DNA of 64,000 bases from Anseongella ginsenosidimutans (GTDB lineage Bacteria > Bacteroidota > Bacteroidia > Sphingobacteriales > Sphingobacteriaceae), in NCBI GenBank assembly GCA_029268045.1, contig JAJUHF010000002.1:28988-92987 (forward strand), in the 5' to 3' direction. Positions within the stretch are counted from its first letter, which is position 1. Each line of letters starts with the position of its first letter. The notes beneath the pieces were generated by a model. The model searched no databases. It was not told the origin of the DNA and saw nothing but the letters and a program-made list of their open reading frames with translations. Positions 36,061 to 45,131 of this stretch are shown in pieces. The translations under genes were made by a program, and so were the position numbers.

Positions 36061-37800
36061 TTACTGAAAGATCATTAAGCCATCCCCCACCTTGAAGTGA
36101 GCGTTTACCGTGACCGGTAATTTCCCCTGCGGGCGAAGCTTGTTCAGGAAGTACGCCGCGGCCGCCCGCTCGGTATACGGGGAGTTTTCGTAAACAACCA
36201 CCAGCACCCGCGCATTTTCGATTCCTTTCAGTTGGTCCAGTGTATACGCATTGGCCATCAGGGCGAACGAGGCTTTGGGGTTGTCGCTGAGCCGGCTTAT
36301 AAACTGCAGCACCGGATCGGAAAAATCGAGCACGCTCCGGGGCCGGTTGCGCTTGTCGTGGATGCCTACGATCACGCGGTCGTACTGTTTCAGTTTTTCT
36401 TCCAGGCGGGCGATTTGCGCGGGACTGGCGTTTTTCTGGAGGGCATAACTGCTTATTTTCTTTTCTTTGGCCAGCTCGCGCTGAAAGGTGGTGCCGAAGT
36501 CACTTCCGATGGAAACCACGGCCGTGGTTAGCAAGGGCTCGGGAATGGGGAAGTAGTTGGGCGGGTTGTTCCGGAGCAGGGTCACCGATCCGTTTGCCAG
36601 CCGCTGGATCAGCTCGGATGACTCCGGCCGGTGCAGGTCGGCGAACAAGCCATCGGTTTCAACCGGTTGGTAATTGGCCAACCCCGCCCATTCTTTGGCC
36701 GCCAGAATGCGTTTCACCCGTTTGTCGATGTCTTCCCAGGTGATCACCCCCCGGCGGACGGCTCTGCGGATGGTCCGGGTGGCCAGTGCAAGGTCTTCGC
36801 TCAATTCAACCAAGTCGTTGCCTGCCACCACCGCCATTAATTCGGCTTCCCCGGTCGGGAAATGCCGGGTCACGCCGCGCATATTCATCGCGTCGGTGAA
36901 TACCAATCCCTGAAAATTCAGCTCCTCGCGCAAAAGTCCCGTAATAATGGGCCGGGAAAGGGTGGAGGGAAGATTGGGCGTATTGTCCAGCGCGGGAATA
37001 TGCATGTGGGCCACCATCACGCCGCCGATCCCGCGGTTGACCAAAAAACGGAAGGGATACAATTCAAGGGAATCCAGCCGTTCGCGCGTGAAATCTATTC
37101 TTGGCAAACCCAGGTGGGAATCCACATCGGTATCGCCGTGACCCGGAAAATGTTTTGCCGTGGCCAGGATTCCGCCGTCCTGCAGGCCCCGCATATACGC
37201 GAAACTTTTATCGGCCACGCGGTACATGTCCTCGCCAAACGAGCGGTAATTGATCACCGGATTGTTGATGTTGTTGTTCACATCTACCACCGGCGCGAAA
37301 TTGACATGCATCCCCAGCCTTTTGAAGTCTTTTGCGATCTCCTGGCCCATATGGTAAATGAGCTCATTATTGGTAAGGGCGCCCAGGGTCATCTGATAAG
37401 GATAGGAAACGGTACTGTCCAGGCGCATCCCCACGCCCCACTCGGCATCCATGGCAACCAAGGCGGGGACTTTCAGCAGGGACTGGTACCGATTCAGCAG
37501 ATGGGTCTGGCGAAGCGGACCGCCCTGGAAGAACACGATCCCGCCTACCTGTTCCTTGGCAATGAGTTTTCCCAGCGCCTCGTAGGACGGCTCATCCCGG
37601 TTTGAATAGGCCGCCACCATGAACAATTGTCCGATTTTCTCGTCCTTGGATAGGGAATTGAATACGGAGTCCACCCAGGGAGAGCTGGTTTGTAGAAATT
37701 CTGGCGTACCAGGCCCCAAATTGCTATCTTGGGCATGAATTTTGAGTATACCCAAAATGAAACTAATAAAAATCAGCAGCGGGCCGGTCGATTTTCGCAT
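36061..37800 (-). CDS. GH3 beta-N-acetylhexosaminidase-like hydrolase
   Basis: 579 residues, exported (signal about 1-23). The GH3 NagZ-type signature KHFPGHGDTDVDSHLGLP holds the His/Asp general-acid motif, and VFTDAMNMRGV contains the catalytic Asp nucleophile. Many Bacteroidota relatives carry an extra C-terminal serine-hydrolase domain of about 400 residues; this one ends after the second GH3 domain. It may release GlcNAc from peptidoglycan or from glycans taken up by the neighbouring SusC/SusD. The 294-bp gap to susC makes it uncertain whether they share a transcript. Confidence 0.88.
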   Translation of the reverse strand: MRKSTGPLLIFISFILGILKIHAQDSNLGPGTPEFLQTSSPWVDSVFNSLSKDEKIGQLFMVAAYSNRDEPSYEALGKLIAKEQVGGIVFFQGGPLRQTHLLNRYQSLLKVPALVAMDAEWGVGMRLDSTVSYPYQMTLGALTNNELIYHMGQEIAKDFKRLGMHVNFAPVVDVNNNINNPVINYRSFGEDMYRVADKSFAYMRGLQDGGILATAKHFPGHGDTDVDSHLGLPRIDFTRERLDSLELYPFRFLVNRGIGGVMVAHMHIPALDNTPNLPSTLSRPIITGLLREELNFQGLVFTDAMNMRGVTRHFPTGEAELMAVVAGNDLVELSEDLALATRTIRRAVRRGVITWEDIDKRVKRILAAKEWAGLANYQPVETDGLFADLHRPESSELIQRLANGSVTLLRNNPPNYFPIPEPLLTTAVVSIGSDFGTTFQRELAKEKKISSYALQKNASPAQIARLEEKLKQYDRVIVGIHDKRNRPRSVLDFSDPVLQFISRLSDNPKASFALMANAYTLDQLKGIENARVLVVVYENSPYTERAAAAYFLNKLRPQGKLPVTVNAHFKVGDGLMIFQ

Positions 37801-37859
37801 GTCCGTTCTTATTACAATGTAGACTGCTAATATAAGGAACCATTAAAATGATGCCAATT

Positions 37860-38432
37860 ATGAAAAGAGTACTACTCGCAGCTTTCGCCTTGATGCTGGG
37901 CACCGCTGCATTCGCCCAGACTGACTTTGGAATAAAAGCGGGGCTGAACTATACGAAAATGAGCCAGATCAAGCTCGACGGGAATTCCTCCGACTTCAAG
38001 CCCGGGTTCCATGCCGGCGTATTTGCCGATATCAACCTGCTTGTAGTGGGTATCCGGCCGGAGATTCTCTATTCCCAGAAAGGATTTGAGGTGGACGGAG
38101 AGGACGGAACGGTAGAATCGACCTTGAATTACATCGATGTGCCGGTCATGGTAAAACTGAACCCGGCGCCCATCGTTAGTTTATACGTAGGTCCGCAGAT
38201 CTCCTTCCTGCTGGGTGACGACTGGAAAAGTGATCTCTCGGGAACGTTTGATCCCGATAGCAAGAGTACGGAGTTTGCCGGGGTGATCGGAGCCGGTGTG
38301 CGGTTGGGCAAGCTGGACTTGGGCGCACGCTACAATTTCGGGCTCTCCAAGGTCGTAAGCGACGAGCGCTTCGATAACTTCGATAAGGGCCGGAACCAGG
38401 TAATCCAGCTTTCTTTGGGAATTGTGCTTTAA
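37860..38432 (+). CDS. small outer-membrane beta-barrel protein
   Basis: 190 residues. A signal peptide ending AAFAQ is followed by eight or so amphipathic beta strands (DFGIKAGLNYTKMS, PGFHAGVFADINL, RPEILYSQKGFEV, VIQLSLGIVL). This is the PorT/OmpW-like porin family (PF13568-like) abundant in Bacteroidota. The ATG at 37860 is chosen to begin the signal peptide; ATGs at 37848/37851 are possible. It is a paralogue of the next gene. Confidence 0.82.
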   Translation: MKRVLLAAFALMLGTAAFAQTDFGIKAGLNYTKMSQIKLDGNSSDFKPGFHAGVFADINLLVVGIRPEILYSQKGFEVDGEDGTVESTLNYIDVPVMVKLNPAPIVSLYVGPQISFLLGDDWKSDLSGTFDPDSKSTEFAGVIGAGVRLGKLDLGARYNFGLSKVVSDERFDNFDKGRNQVIQLSLGIVL

Positions 38433-38451
38433 CACGAGGATAGTTAACAGC

Positions 38452-38483
38452 AAACCCCGGGTAGATCGCCCGGGGTTTTTTTT
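38452..38483 (+). terminator. terminator between the two barrel genes
   Basis: AAACCCCGGG / CCCGGGGTTT hairpin with a short loop and eight T, so the two barrels are transcribed separately. Confidence 0.85.
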
Positions 38484-38529
38484 GGCATAGTTTTTCCACA
38501 ATTATTACTTGGTTTTAAAAAATCGAGTT

Positions 38530-39183
38530 ATGAAAAAACTATCATTAATGATAATGGGTGTACTTCTGGGAGGTACCCTGTTAGCGCAGGAAGCGAAGTT
38601 TGGCGTGATGGGCGGTCTGAACCTGTCTAACCTCACCAAAAGTACGGGGACCGACCTTTATGGCGAAGAATACAGCGAGGAAACCTACGGGAATACGGTC
38701 AAGCCCGGTCTGGCGCTGGGCGTTTACGCGAATATCCCTTTTGCGGGTAACGACGTGGTAAGCCTGAATCCAGAGCTGTTTTATTCGCAGCTGGGAGCGA
38801 AGTATGAATCCGATAACGGCGATGTGGAGATCAAACGGAATCTGCATGTAATCGAACTCCCGGTACTGCTGAAATTCAATATCGTTCCCGCATTCCATCT
38901 GGTAGCCGGTCCCAGTTTCTCCTACCTGGTGGGCGGAAAGGATAAATTTGATGGCGAGGGAACCGTGTTCGGGATTGACATCAGCTCAGAAGGCGAACAG
39001 GATCTGGACATGGATGAATTCAACCGCGCGGCGATCGGCGGCGTGGTGGGTCTGGGCTTTGACGCCACCGAGAATCTGAAAGTATTCGGTAAGTACGGTC
39101 TTGGATTTACCAATCTGCTGAAGAACGACGACGCGGAAGCCTTCCATTCCAATTTCCAGATTGGGGTCGGCTACAGCTTTTAG
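38530..39183 (+). CDS. small outer-membrane beta-barrel protein
   Basis: 217 residues with a signal peptide ending LLAQ. The same barrel family as its upstream neighbour (FGVMGGLNLSNLTKS, NPELFYSQLGAKYES, FHSNFQIGVGYSF at the C-terminus, whose final aromatic residue is typical of barrel insertion). It is longer by an acidic loop (TVFGIDISSEGEQDLDMDEF). The function is unknown. The ATG at 38530 is preferred over 38509 because it starts the signal peptide. Confidence 0.82.
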   Translation: MKKLSLMIMGVLLGGTLLAQEAKFGVMGGLNLSNLTKSTGTDLYGEEYSEETYGNTVKPGLALGVYANIPFAGNDVVSLNPELFYSQLGAKYESDNGDVEIKRNLHVIELPVLLKFNIVPAFHLVAGPSFSYLVGGKDKFDGEGTVFGIDISSEGEQDLDMDEFNRAAIGGVVGLGFDATENLKVFGKYGLGFTNLLKNDDAEAFHSNFQIGVGYSF

Positions 39184-39221
39184 TTGGTGCTCGGACGAAA
39201 ACGGAACTGCATTTATGGAAT

Positions 39222-39255
39222 AAAAAAACTCCGGAGGTGATTCCGGAGTTTTTTA
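39222..39255. terminator. bidirectional terminator between barrel gene and pyk
   Basis: AAAAACTCCGGA / TCCGGAGTTTTTT is palindromic with A and T runs on both sides, so it can end both convergent transcripts. Confidence 0.85.
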
Positions 39256-39344
39256 TATCAGCACAATTTAATCAAAACGGGACGGAGTGAAAATACAATT
39301 CAGCATTCAATTCCCGAAAAAGAATTTTCCACATTTGCCGACTT

Positions 39345-40778
39345 TTACTCGACTATCGTCAGACGAATCGTGTTTGTGCGGCCTCTTTCCTTGATCGGCG
39401 CGGAGGCAGTGTTAATAACTACATCGCCCGATTTGACCAAATCCCTGCTTTTCAGGAACTCGGTCACGTCCTTGATGGTCTGATCGGTACTTTCAAATTT
39501 ATCGTAGAAAAAGCCGCGCACGCCCCAGACCAAACTCAGCGTGTTCAGTAGGTGCTTGTTCCCGGTAAATATATAAGTCCGGGCACGGGGCCGGTGACTG
39601 GATAGCTGAAACGCCGTATAACCCGAATAGGTCATCCCGATGATGGCCTCGGCATTGGTTTTCTGGGCCAGAAAGCAGGCTGAATAGCAAATGCTGTCGA
39701 ACAGATACGTGTCCGACTCGCTTTCCACCTCGTTGAACGAATTATATGGATAATTCAGTTGCTCAATGTGTTCGATGATCCGTTGCATGGTCTGAATGGC
39801 CAGCACCGGGAATTGTCCCATGGCCGTTTCGTTACTCAGCATCACCGCATCGGTTCCGTCCAGCACGGAATTGGCCACATCGTTCACCTCGGCCCGGGAA
39901 GGACGCGGTGTATGGATCATGCTTTCCATCATTTGGGTCGCGATGATCACCGGCCGGCAGTGGTCAATGCATTTTTTTACGATCATTTTCTGGACCAGGG
40001 GAACTTCTTCCATGGGAATTTCCACCCCAAGATCGCCCCGCGCCACCATGACCCCGTCGGTCGCCTTGATGATCTCATCGATGTTTTGAATGGCTTCCGG
40101 CATTTCTATTTTGGCTACTACTTTGGAATTGGAATGGGCCGCCTCGATTTTTTTCTTCAGATCGATGATGTCTTCCCCTTTGCGGACAAAGGACAGCGCG
40201 ATCCACTCCACGTCCTGGGTAAGCACAAATGCCAGGTCGGTCAGGTCTTTTTCAGTAAGGCTGGGACAGCTGATGTGCGTGTTGGGAAGGTTTACCCCTT
40301 TTCTCGAGGAGAGCACGCCGCCGTGTACCACTTCGGCCCGGACGGTATCCTCTTTATTGGTTTCCAGAATACGCATCTGCAGTTTGCCGTCGTCCAGCAG
40401 GATCAGTTCGCCGGGCGCCACGTCTTTTGGAAATTGGTCGTATCCCCGGATCTGTACTTTTTCCCGGGTACCCAGAAAGTCGTTGATGGTAAAAGTGATG
40501 ATATCCCCTTCGTTGACCACGGTGCTGCCGTCGGTCACTTCCCCGATCCGGATCTTCGGCCCCTGAAGGTCGGCCAGAATGCCTACGCTGGTACCCAGCT
40601 CCTCATTCAGCTGCCGGATCAATTGAATGGTTTCCAAATGGTCCTCATGGGTTCCGTGAGAAAAATTTATCCGGGCGATATCCAGTCCTGAGCGGATCAT
40701 GCCGGTTAAAACTTCCCTGCCGCGAGAAGCAGGGCCTATTGTCGCTACGATTTTGGTTCTATTATAGGGGATATTCAT
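39345..40778 (-). CDS. pyk: pyruvate kinase
   Basis: 477 residues. Landmarks are TKIVATIGPASRG, ARINFSHGTHEDH, the catalytic-site VVAKIEMPEAIQNIDEI, and MVARGDLGVEIPMEEVPLVQK. It makes ATP and pyruvate from phosphoenolpyruvate. The sequence is complete, with the usual B domain and C-terminal alpha/beta domain. A minus-strand TATTTTTG (40815-40808), 30 bp before its ATG, is a likely -7 element. Confidence 0.96.
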   Translation of the reverse strand: MNIPYNRTKIVATIGPASRGREVLTGMIRSGLDIARINFSHGTHEDHLETIQLIRQLNEELGTSVGILADLQGPKIRIGEVTDGSTVVNEGDIITFTINDFLGTREKVQIRGYDQFPKDVAPGELILLDDGKLQMRILETNKEDTVRAEVVHGGVLSSRKGVNLPNTHISCPSLTEKDLTDLAFVLTQDVEWIALSFVRKGEDIIDLKKKIEAAHSNSKVVAKIEMPEAIQNIDEIIKATDGVMVARGDLGVEIPMEEVPLVQKMIVKKCIDHCRPVIIATQMMESMIHTPRPSRAEVNDVANSVLDGTDAVMLSNETAMGQFPVLAIQTMQRIIEHIEQLNYPYNSFNEVESESDTYLFDSICYSACFLAQKTNAEAIIGMTYSGYTAFQLSSHRPRARTYIFTGNKHLLNTLSLVWGVRGFFYDKFESTDQTIKDVTEFLKSRDLVKSGDVVINTASAPIKERGRTNTIRLTIVE

Positions 40779-40845
40779 ATTGTAAGAAATACACTGTTCT
40801 TAGGATGCAAAAATAACATCTTTAACCGAATATGGGCCATGACCC

Positions 40846-41262
40846 TCAGAATAACAAATTCTCCTTCGACCGTAACTTGCGTGGATCCATCGTAAAGGCG
40901 CTTTGTACTTCCTGAAGGGTCTTGATTTTTTTTGCCAGCGCCGCGCCGCCGTCCCGGTCCGGAAGATTGTAAACCAACATAAAAAAGTCGATCTCTTTTT
41001 GTTCGGGGATCAGAAAACCATCGGTTCCCTTGTTTCCCAGCAAATAAAAATCAGTTTCACTTTCCTCAATGTAAAAATAATATTTCGGAAAAAACATTTC
41101 CTCGTCCTGCTCATTTTTCAGCAGGAGGTCTTCTTCCCGTTCCAGGTTCATTTCCAACTGCTTATTCAGGAACCAGCATAAGCGGTACGCACGCATGGGG
41201 GTAATGATCCCAAGCAGTGAGAAATCGAAATCATAATTGACCCGTAAAATTTTTTTGTTCAA
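40846..41262 (-). CDS. IPExxxVDY family protein
   Basis: 138 residues from a TTG start at 41262 that yields NKKILRVNYDFDFSLLGI, matching the N-terminus expected of this Bacteroidota family. The name-giving motif is present as FLIPEQKEIDFFMLV near residue 95. An upstream GTG at 41334 would add 24 residues, but divergent promoter-like elements (CTTTG, TAATTTCG) overlap that extension, so I prefer the shorter form. The function is unknown. Members commonly lie next to pyk or acpP, as here. Confidence 0.72.
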   Translation of the reverse strand: MNKKILRVNYDFDFSLLGIITPMRAYRLCWFLNKQLEMNLEREEDLLLKNEQDEEMFFPKYYFYIEESETDFYLLGNKGTDGFLIPEQKEIDFFMLVYNLPDRDGGAALAKKIKTLQEVQSAFTMDPRKLRSKENLLF

Positions 41263-41299
41263 AGCCGAAAGATTATATTCGTGGAGCGAAATTATAAAA

Positions 41300-41331
41300 T
41301 TTGCATGTGGACAAAGAAATAGCTTTCTTTG
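41300..41331 (+). promoter_or_regulatory. promoter of acpP-fabF operon
   Basis: TTTG (41300-41303), a 20-bp spacer, TTTCTTTG (41324-41331), a one-base deviation from TAnnTTTG, 40 bp before the acpP ATG. Confidence 0.6.
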
Positions 41332-41371
41332 CACAAATTTTTTAAAAATAATTCTTTAATCCCTAGAAACT

Positions 41372-41608
41372 ATGTCGGATATCGCATCAAGAGTAAAAGC
41401 TATCATCGTTGAGAAGCTGGGCGTAGATGAAAATGAGGTAACACCTGAGGCAAGCTTCACCAATGATCTGGGTGCCGACTCACTTGACACGGTTGAGTTG
41501 ATCATGGAGTTTGAAAAAGAATTTAACGTAGCCATTCCCGATGAGCAGGCTGAAACGATCCAGACGGTGGGACAGGCAATCGAATATCTCGAGAAAAACG
41601 TTAAGTAA
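41372..41608 (+). CDS. acpP: acyl carrier protein
   Basis: 78 residues with the phosphopantetheine attachment site [10 protein letters not shown] (Ser in DSL). Acidic composition and length are standard. It carries growing acyl chains in fatty-acid synthesis and sits directly upstream of fabF, 24 bp away. Confidence 0.97.
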   Translation: MSDIASRVKAIIVEKLGVDENEVTPEASFTNDLGADSLDTVELIMEFEKEFNVAIPDEQAETIQTVGQAIEYLEKNVK

Positions 41609-41632
41609 CAAAAATCTTTTTAAAGGAATTGA

Positions 41633-42886
41633 ATGCAGTTGAAACGAGTTGTAGTTACTGGGCTTGGTGCACTCACCCCAATCGGTAGTACCGTTCCAGC
41701 CTATTGGGACGGATTGGAGAAAGGGGTTAGTGGCGCTGCCAAGATAACCCGTTTTGATGCTTCCAGGTTCAAAACACAGTTTGCTTGTGAAGTAAAGGAC
41801 TTTAATCCGGAGGATTATTTTGACAGAAAAGAAGCGCGCAAGCTGGACCCTTTTGCGCAATACGCCATCGCTTCCACACAGGAAGCGGTAGAGGATCTGG
41901 GGGTCGATCTCAGTGAACTGAATACCGATCGCATTGGCGTGGTATGGGGAACGGGGATCGGGGGCCTGAAAACCTTCCTGGATGAAGTCGCAGGTTTTGC
42001 CCGCGGTGACGGCAGCCCTCGTTTCAACCCATTCTTTATTCCTAAAATGATCCTTGACATTGCCGCTGGCCATATTTCCATGCGCTACGGCCTGCGTGGG
42101 CCGAATTACGCAACGACTTCGGCTTGCGCCTCTTCCAATAACGCCATTATCGATTCATTTTACCTTATCCGCATGGGTAAGGCCGATATGATGGTAACCG
42201 GTGGTTCGGAAGCAATCATCAACGAGGTGGGCATCGGCGGGTTCAACGCCATGCACGCCCTTTCCACCCGGAACGATTCACCCGAAACGGCATCCAGGCC
42301 TTTTGACCTGGACCGGGACGGATTCGTGGCGGGGGAAGGTTCGGGAACCTTGATCCTGGAAGATCTGGAGCATGCCAAAGCTCGGGGAGCCAAAATTTAT
42401 GCGGAAGTGGTAGGAGGCGGCATGTCCGCGGATGCACATCACATCACCGCGCCGCATCCCGAAGGACGGGGTGCACGCAACGTGATGCAGATGGCCCTGG
42501 AAGATGCGGGCATGACCGTGGACGACATCGACTACATCAATGTGCACGGTACCTCCACGCCGGTGGGCGATCCGCAGGAGATCAAGGCGATTGTGGACCT
42601 TTTCGGCGAACGTGCCTTTCAGATAAATATCAGCTCTACAAAATCCATGACCGGCCATCTGCTCGGAGCCGCCGGGGCAGTGGAAGCCATCGCTTCCATC
42701 ATGGCGATAAAGCGTGGTATTATTCCTCCAACCATTAATCATTTCACAGACGATCCGGCTTTCGACCCACGATTGAACCTCACCTTCAACAAAGCGCAGA
42801 AGCGGGAAGTGCGTGCTGCGCTTTCAAACACCTTCGGGTTTGGTGGCCACAATACGTCCGTAATTTTCAAGAAGTATAGCGAATAA
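41633..42886 (+). CDS. fabF: 3-oxoacyl-ACP synthase II
   Basis: 417 residues of the thiolase fold. The active-site Cys is in TTSACASSNNAI; one catalytic His is in VHGTSTPVGD and the other in NTFGFGGHNTS. GAAGAVEAIASIMAI is also typical. It extends acyl-ACP with malonyl-ACP. Its TAA is immediately followed by the rnc ATG with no gap. Confidence 0.97.
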   Translation: MQLKRVVVTGLGALTPIGSTVPAYWDGLEKGVSGAAKITRFDASRFKTQFACEVKDFNPEDYFDRKEARKLDPFAQYAIASTQEAVEDLGVDLSELNTDRIGVVWGTGIGGLKTFLDEVAGFARGDGSPRFNPFFIPKMILDIAAGHISMRYGLRGPNYATTSACASSNNAIIDSFYLIRMGKADMMVTGGSEAIINEVGIGGFNAMHALSTRNDSPETASRPFDLDRDGFVAGEGSGTLILEDLEHAKARGAKIYAEVVGGGMSADAHHITAPHPEGRGARNVMQMALEDAGMTVDDIDYINVHGTSTPVGDPQEIKAIVDLFGERAFQINISSTKSMTGHLLGAAGAVEAIASIMAIKRGIIPPTINHFTDDPAFDPRLNLTFNKAQKREVRAALSNTFGFGGHNTSVIFKKYSE

Positions 42887-43627
42887 ATGATTTCGGTAAT
42901 GCCGATTTCAAGCATATATAATTTATACATTTCCAGCGATAAAGAATACGTAAGGATATTGACAAATATCCTGGGTTTTGTGCCCAAGAATCTTTCTCTC
43001 TACAAACTTGCCTTCCGGCATAAATCCGCGGGAAACCAGGTAAAGAAAGGATTTAAGGACAGTAACGAACGTCTGGAATTTCTGGGCGACGCCGTGCTGG
43101 GCGCGGTGGTGGCTGAACTTCTTTTCAAGAAGTATCCCTTCAAGGACGAGGGCTTCCTTACCGAAATGCGATCCAAGATTGTCAATCGGAACCATCTGAA
43201 TCAGCTGTCGAGGAAACTGGGCTTGGGAAACCTGATCAATTACGATAACAAGTCCGCCACCCGGGCCATGCAGCAGGGTTCGCTGCTGGGAGACGCGTTC
43301 GAAGCCCTGATTGGAGCAATCTATCTGGACCGGAATTATGCCGCTTCGCGCAAATTCATTACCGACCGCATCGTGAAACCGCATATAGACATTGATACGC
43401 TGGAGCAGACGGAGACAAACTACAAAAGCAAACTCATCGAGTGGTGCCAGCGGGAAGGCCGGGACGTGACGTTCGAACTGATTTCCGAAGAAGGGGAAGG
43501 CCGGGCCCGCCTGTTCAATATCCGCGTCCTCGTCGATAACGAGGAATACGGGCAAGGGCAGGACTATACCAAGAAGAACGCGGAAAAGATCGCCGCCGAA
43601 CGCGCGTGCGAAGTATTGAATATATAA
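42887..43627 (+). CDS. rnc: ribonuclease III
   Basis: 246 residues. The catalytic domain has the signature NERLEFLGDAVLGAVVAELLF (RNase III box) and GDAFEALIGAIYLD. The C-terminal dsRBD contains YKSKLIEWCQREGRDVTFEL and ends with KKNAEKIAAERACEVL. It cleaves double-stranded rRNA precursors. It starts directly after the fabF stop codon, the common fabF-rnc arrangement in Bacteroidota. Confidence 0.97.
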   Translation: MISVMPISSIYNLYISSDKEYVRILTNILGFVPKNLSLYKLAFRHKSAGNQVKKGFKDSNERLEFLGDAVLGAVVAELLFKKYPFKDEGFLTEMRSKIVNRNHLNQLSRKLGLGNLINYDNKSATRAMQQGSLLGDAFEALIGAIYLDRNYAASRKFITDRIVKPHIDIDTLEQTETNYKSKLIEWCQREGRDVTFELISEEGEGRARLFNIRVLVDNEEYGQGQDYTKKNAEKIAAERACEVLNI

Positions 43628-43638
43628 GAAGCTCAATT

Positions 43639-44517
43639 ATGGTCCAATCGATGACGGGGTACGGCGCGCTCAAGGCCGAAGTACAGGGAATGAGAATCAG
43701 TGTTGAAATTAAATCGCTCAACAGCAAATACCTGGAACTTAACCTGAAGCTGCCCCGCCAATACGGACACAAGGAGCTTTTTATACGGAACGAATGCAGC
43801 AAGCTGATTGAACGCGGGAAAGCGACCATCACGATTATCACCGAGCCCATTGAAACCGCCCTGGTTTCCTCCCTCAATTTCAATGAACCCCTGATTACGG
43901 CCTACTACAGAAGCCTGGAACGCATTGCCATTGAGCTGGGGGCCGATCGTTCGGAATTGCTGAAGCTTGCCCTGTCCATGCCCGAAGCCACTGGAGGGGA
44001 AACCAGCCAGTCGAGCGAGGAAGAATGGGAAGCCACCTGGAACGTGTTTCTCGAAGCGATCGAACTGTTCCATCAGTATCGGATCAACGAGGGAGCCGTC
44101 CTGGAAAAAGACCTCCGTCTCCGGGTCGATAACATCAAATCCCTCCTTGAAAAAGTTGAGGAGGCCGAACCGCATCGCATCCCGCTGATCCGGGAACGCC
44201 TGGACGGTCTGATGAAAGAGTTCATCGGCGGGGAGAACATCGACCAGAACCGTTTTGAGCAGGAGCTTCTCTACTACATAGACAAACTGGACATTACCGA
44301 AGAAAAAGTGCGGCTTCGGAGCCACTGCGATTACTTTCTTTCGGTACTGGACGATACCCAATCCAACGGGAAGAAGCTGGGCTTCATTTCCCAGGAGATG
44401 GGCCGGGAAATCAATACCCTGGGATCGAAAGCATACGACGCGTCCATTCAGCAATATGTGGTCCAGATGAAGGAGGAGCTTGAGAAAATCAAGGAACAGG
44501 TGCTGAATCTGGTGTAA
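43639..44517 (+). CDS. YicC family endoribonuclease-like protein
   Basis: 292 residues. It begins MVQSMTGYGALKAEVQG and ends with the conserved EMGREINTLGSKAYDASIQQYVVQMKEELEKIKEQ. The central RINEGAVLEKDLRLRVDNI is also typical. Members act as RNases; E. coli YicC has been linked to sRNA turnover. The gene precedes gmk, as in many bacteria, and its stop overlaps the gmk start (TAATG). An upstream ATG at 43606 inside rnc is less likely. Confidence 0.93.
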   Translation: MVQSMTGYGALKAEVQGMRISVEIKSLNSKYLELNLKLPRQYGHKELFIRNECSKLIERGKATITIITEPIETALVSSLNFNEPLITAYYRSLERIAIELGADRSELLKLALSMPEATGGETSQSSEEEWEATWNVFLEAIELFHQYRINEGAVLEKDLRLRVDNIKSLLEKVEEAEPHRIPLIRERLDGLMKEFIGGENIDQNRFEQELLYYIDKLDITEEKVRLRSHCDYFLSVLDDTQSNGKKLGFISQEMGREINTLGSKAYDASIQQYVVQMKEELEKIKEQVLNLV

Positions 44518-45119
44518 TGGATCTGGATCAAATGGAGGGCAAACTGATCATCTTCTCGGCGCCGTCCGGTGCAGGCAAAACAACCATTGTGCGGCATCTG
44601 CTGGACAGGTTCCCGCAGCTGGCTTTTTCCGTATCGGCCACCACACGTCCTCCCCGCGCCGGAGAAGTGGATGGACGCGATTATTATTTTATCAGCAAAG
44701 AAGATTTTTTACACCGGATAGCCCGTCACGAATTTGTTGAATTTGAGGAGGTCTATTCGGGCGCCTTTTACGGTACGCTCCTATCCGAATTGGAGCGTAT
44801 CTGGAAGGTCGGCAAGCACGTGATTTTCGATATTGACGTGGAGGGCGGTTTAAGGCTGAAAAAGAAATATCCGGGACGTTCGCTGGCTATTTTTGTGCAG
44901 CCGCCCTCGCTGGATACCCTAAAAGCGCGTCTGGCTGCCCGAGGTACCGACTCGGCTGAAAAACTCGAAGAACGCTACCGGAAGGCTTCCCGCGAACTTG
45001 ACTACGCGCCCCGGTTTGACCACATACTGGTCAACGACGAGCTGGAGAAGGCCTGCGCGGAAGCGGAGCGCCTGGTGGGCGATTTCCTTTCGGGGAATCC
45101 GGAAAATCAGTCCCGGTAA
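44517..45119 (+). CDS. gmk: guanylate kinase
   Basis: 200 residues. P-loop FSAPSGAGKTTIV, the GMP-binding SATTRPPRAGEVDGRDYYFISKEDF, and VIFDIDVEGGLRLKKKYP. It phosphorylates GMP to GDP. The ATG at 44517 overlaps the yicC stop; an internal ATG at 44529 is an alternative that would lose only four residues. Confidence 0.96.
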   Translation: MDLDQMEGKLIIFSAPSGAGKTTIVRHLLDRFPQLAFSVSATTRPPRAGEVDGRDYYFISKEDFLHRIARHEFVEFEEVYSGAFYGTLLSELERIWKVGKHVIFDIDVEGGLRLKKKYPGRSLAIFVQPPSLDTLKARLAARGTDSAEKLEERYRKASRELDYAPRFDHILVNDELEKACAEAERLVGDFLSGNPENQSR

Positions 45120-45131
45120 AAAGGTAATACC

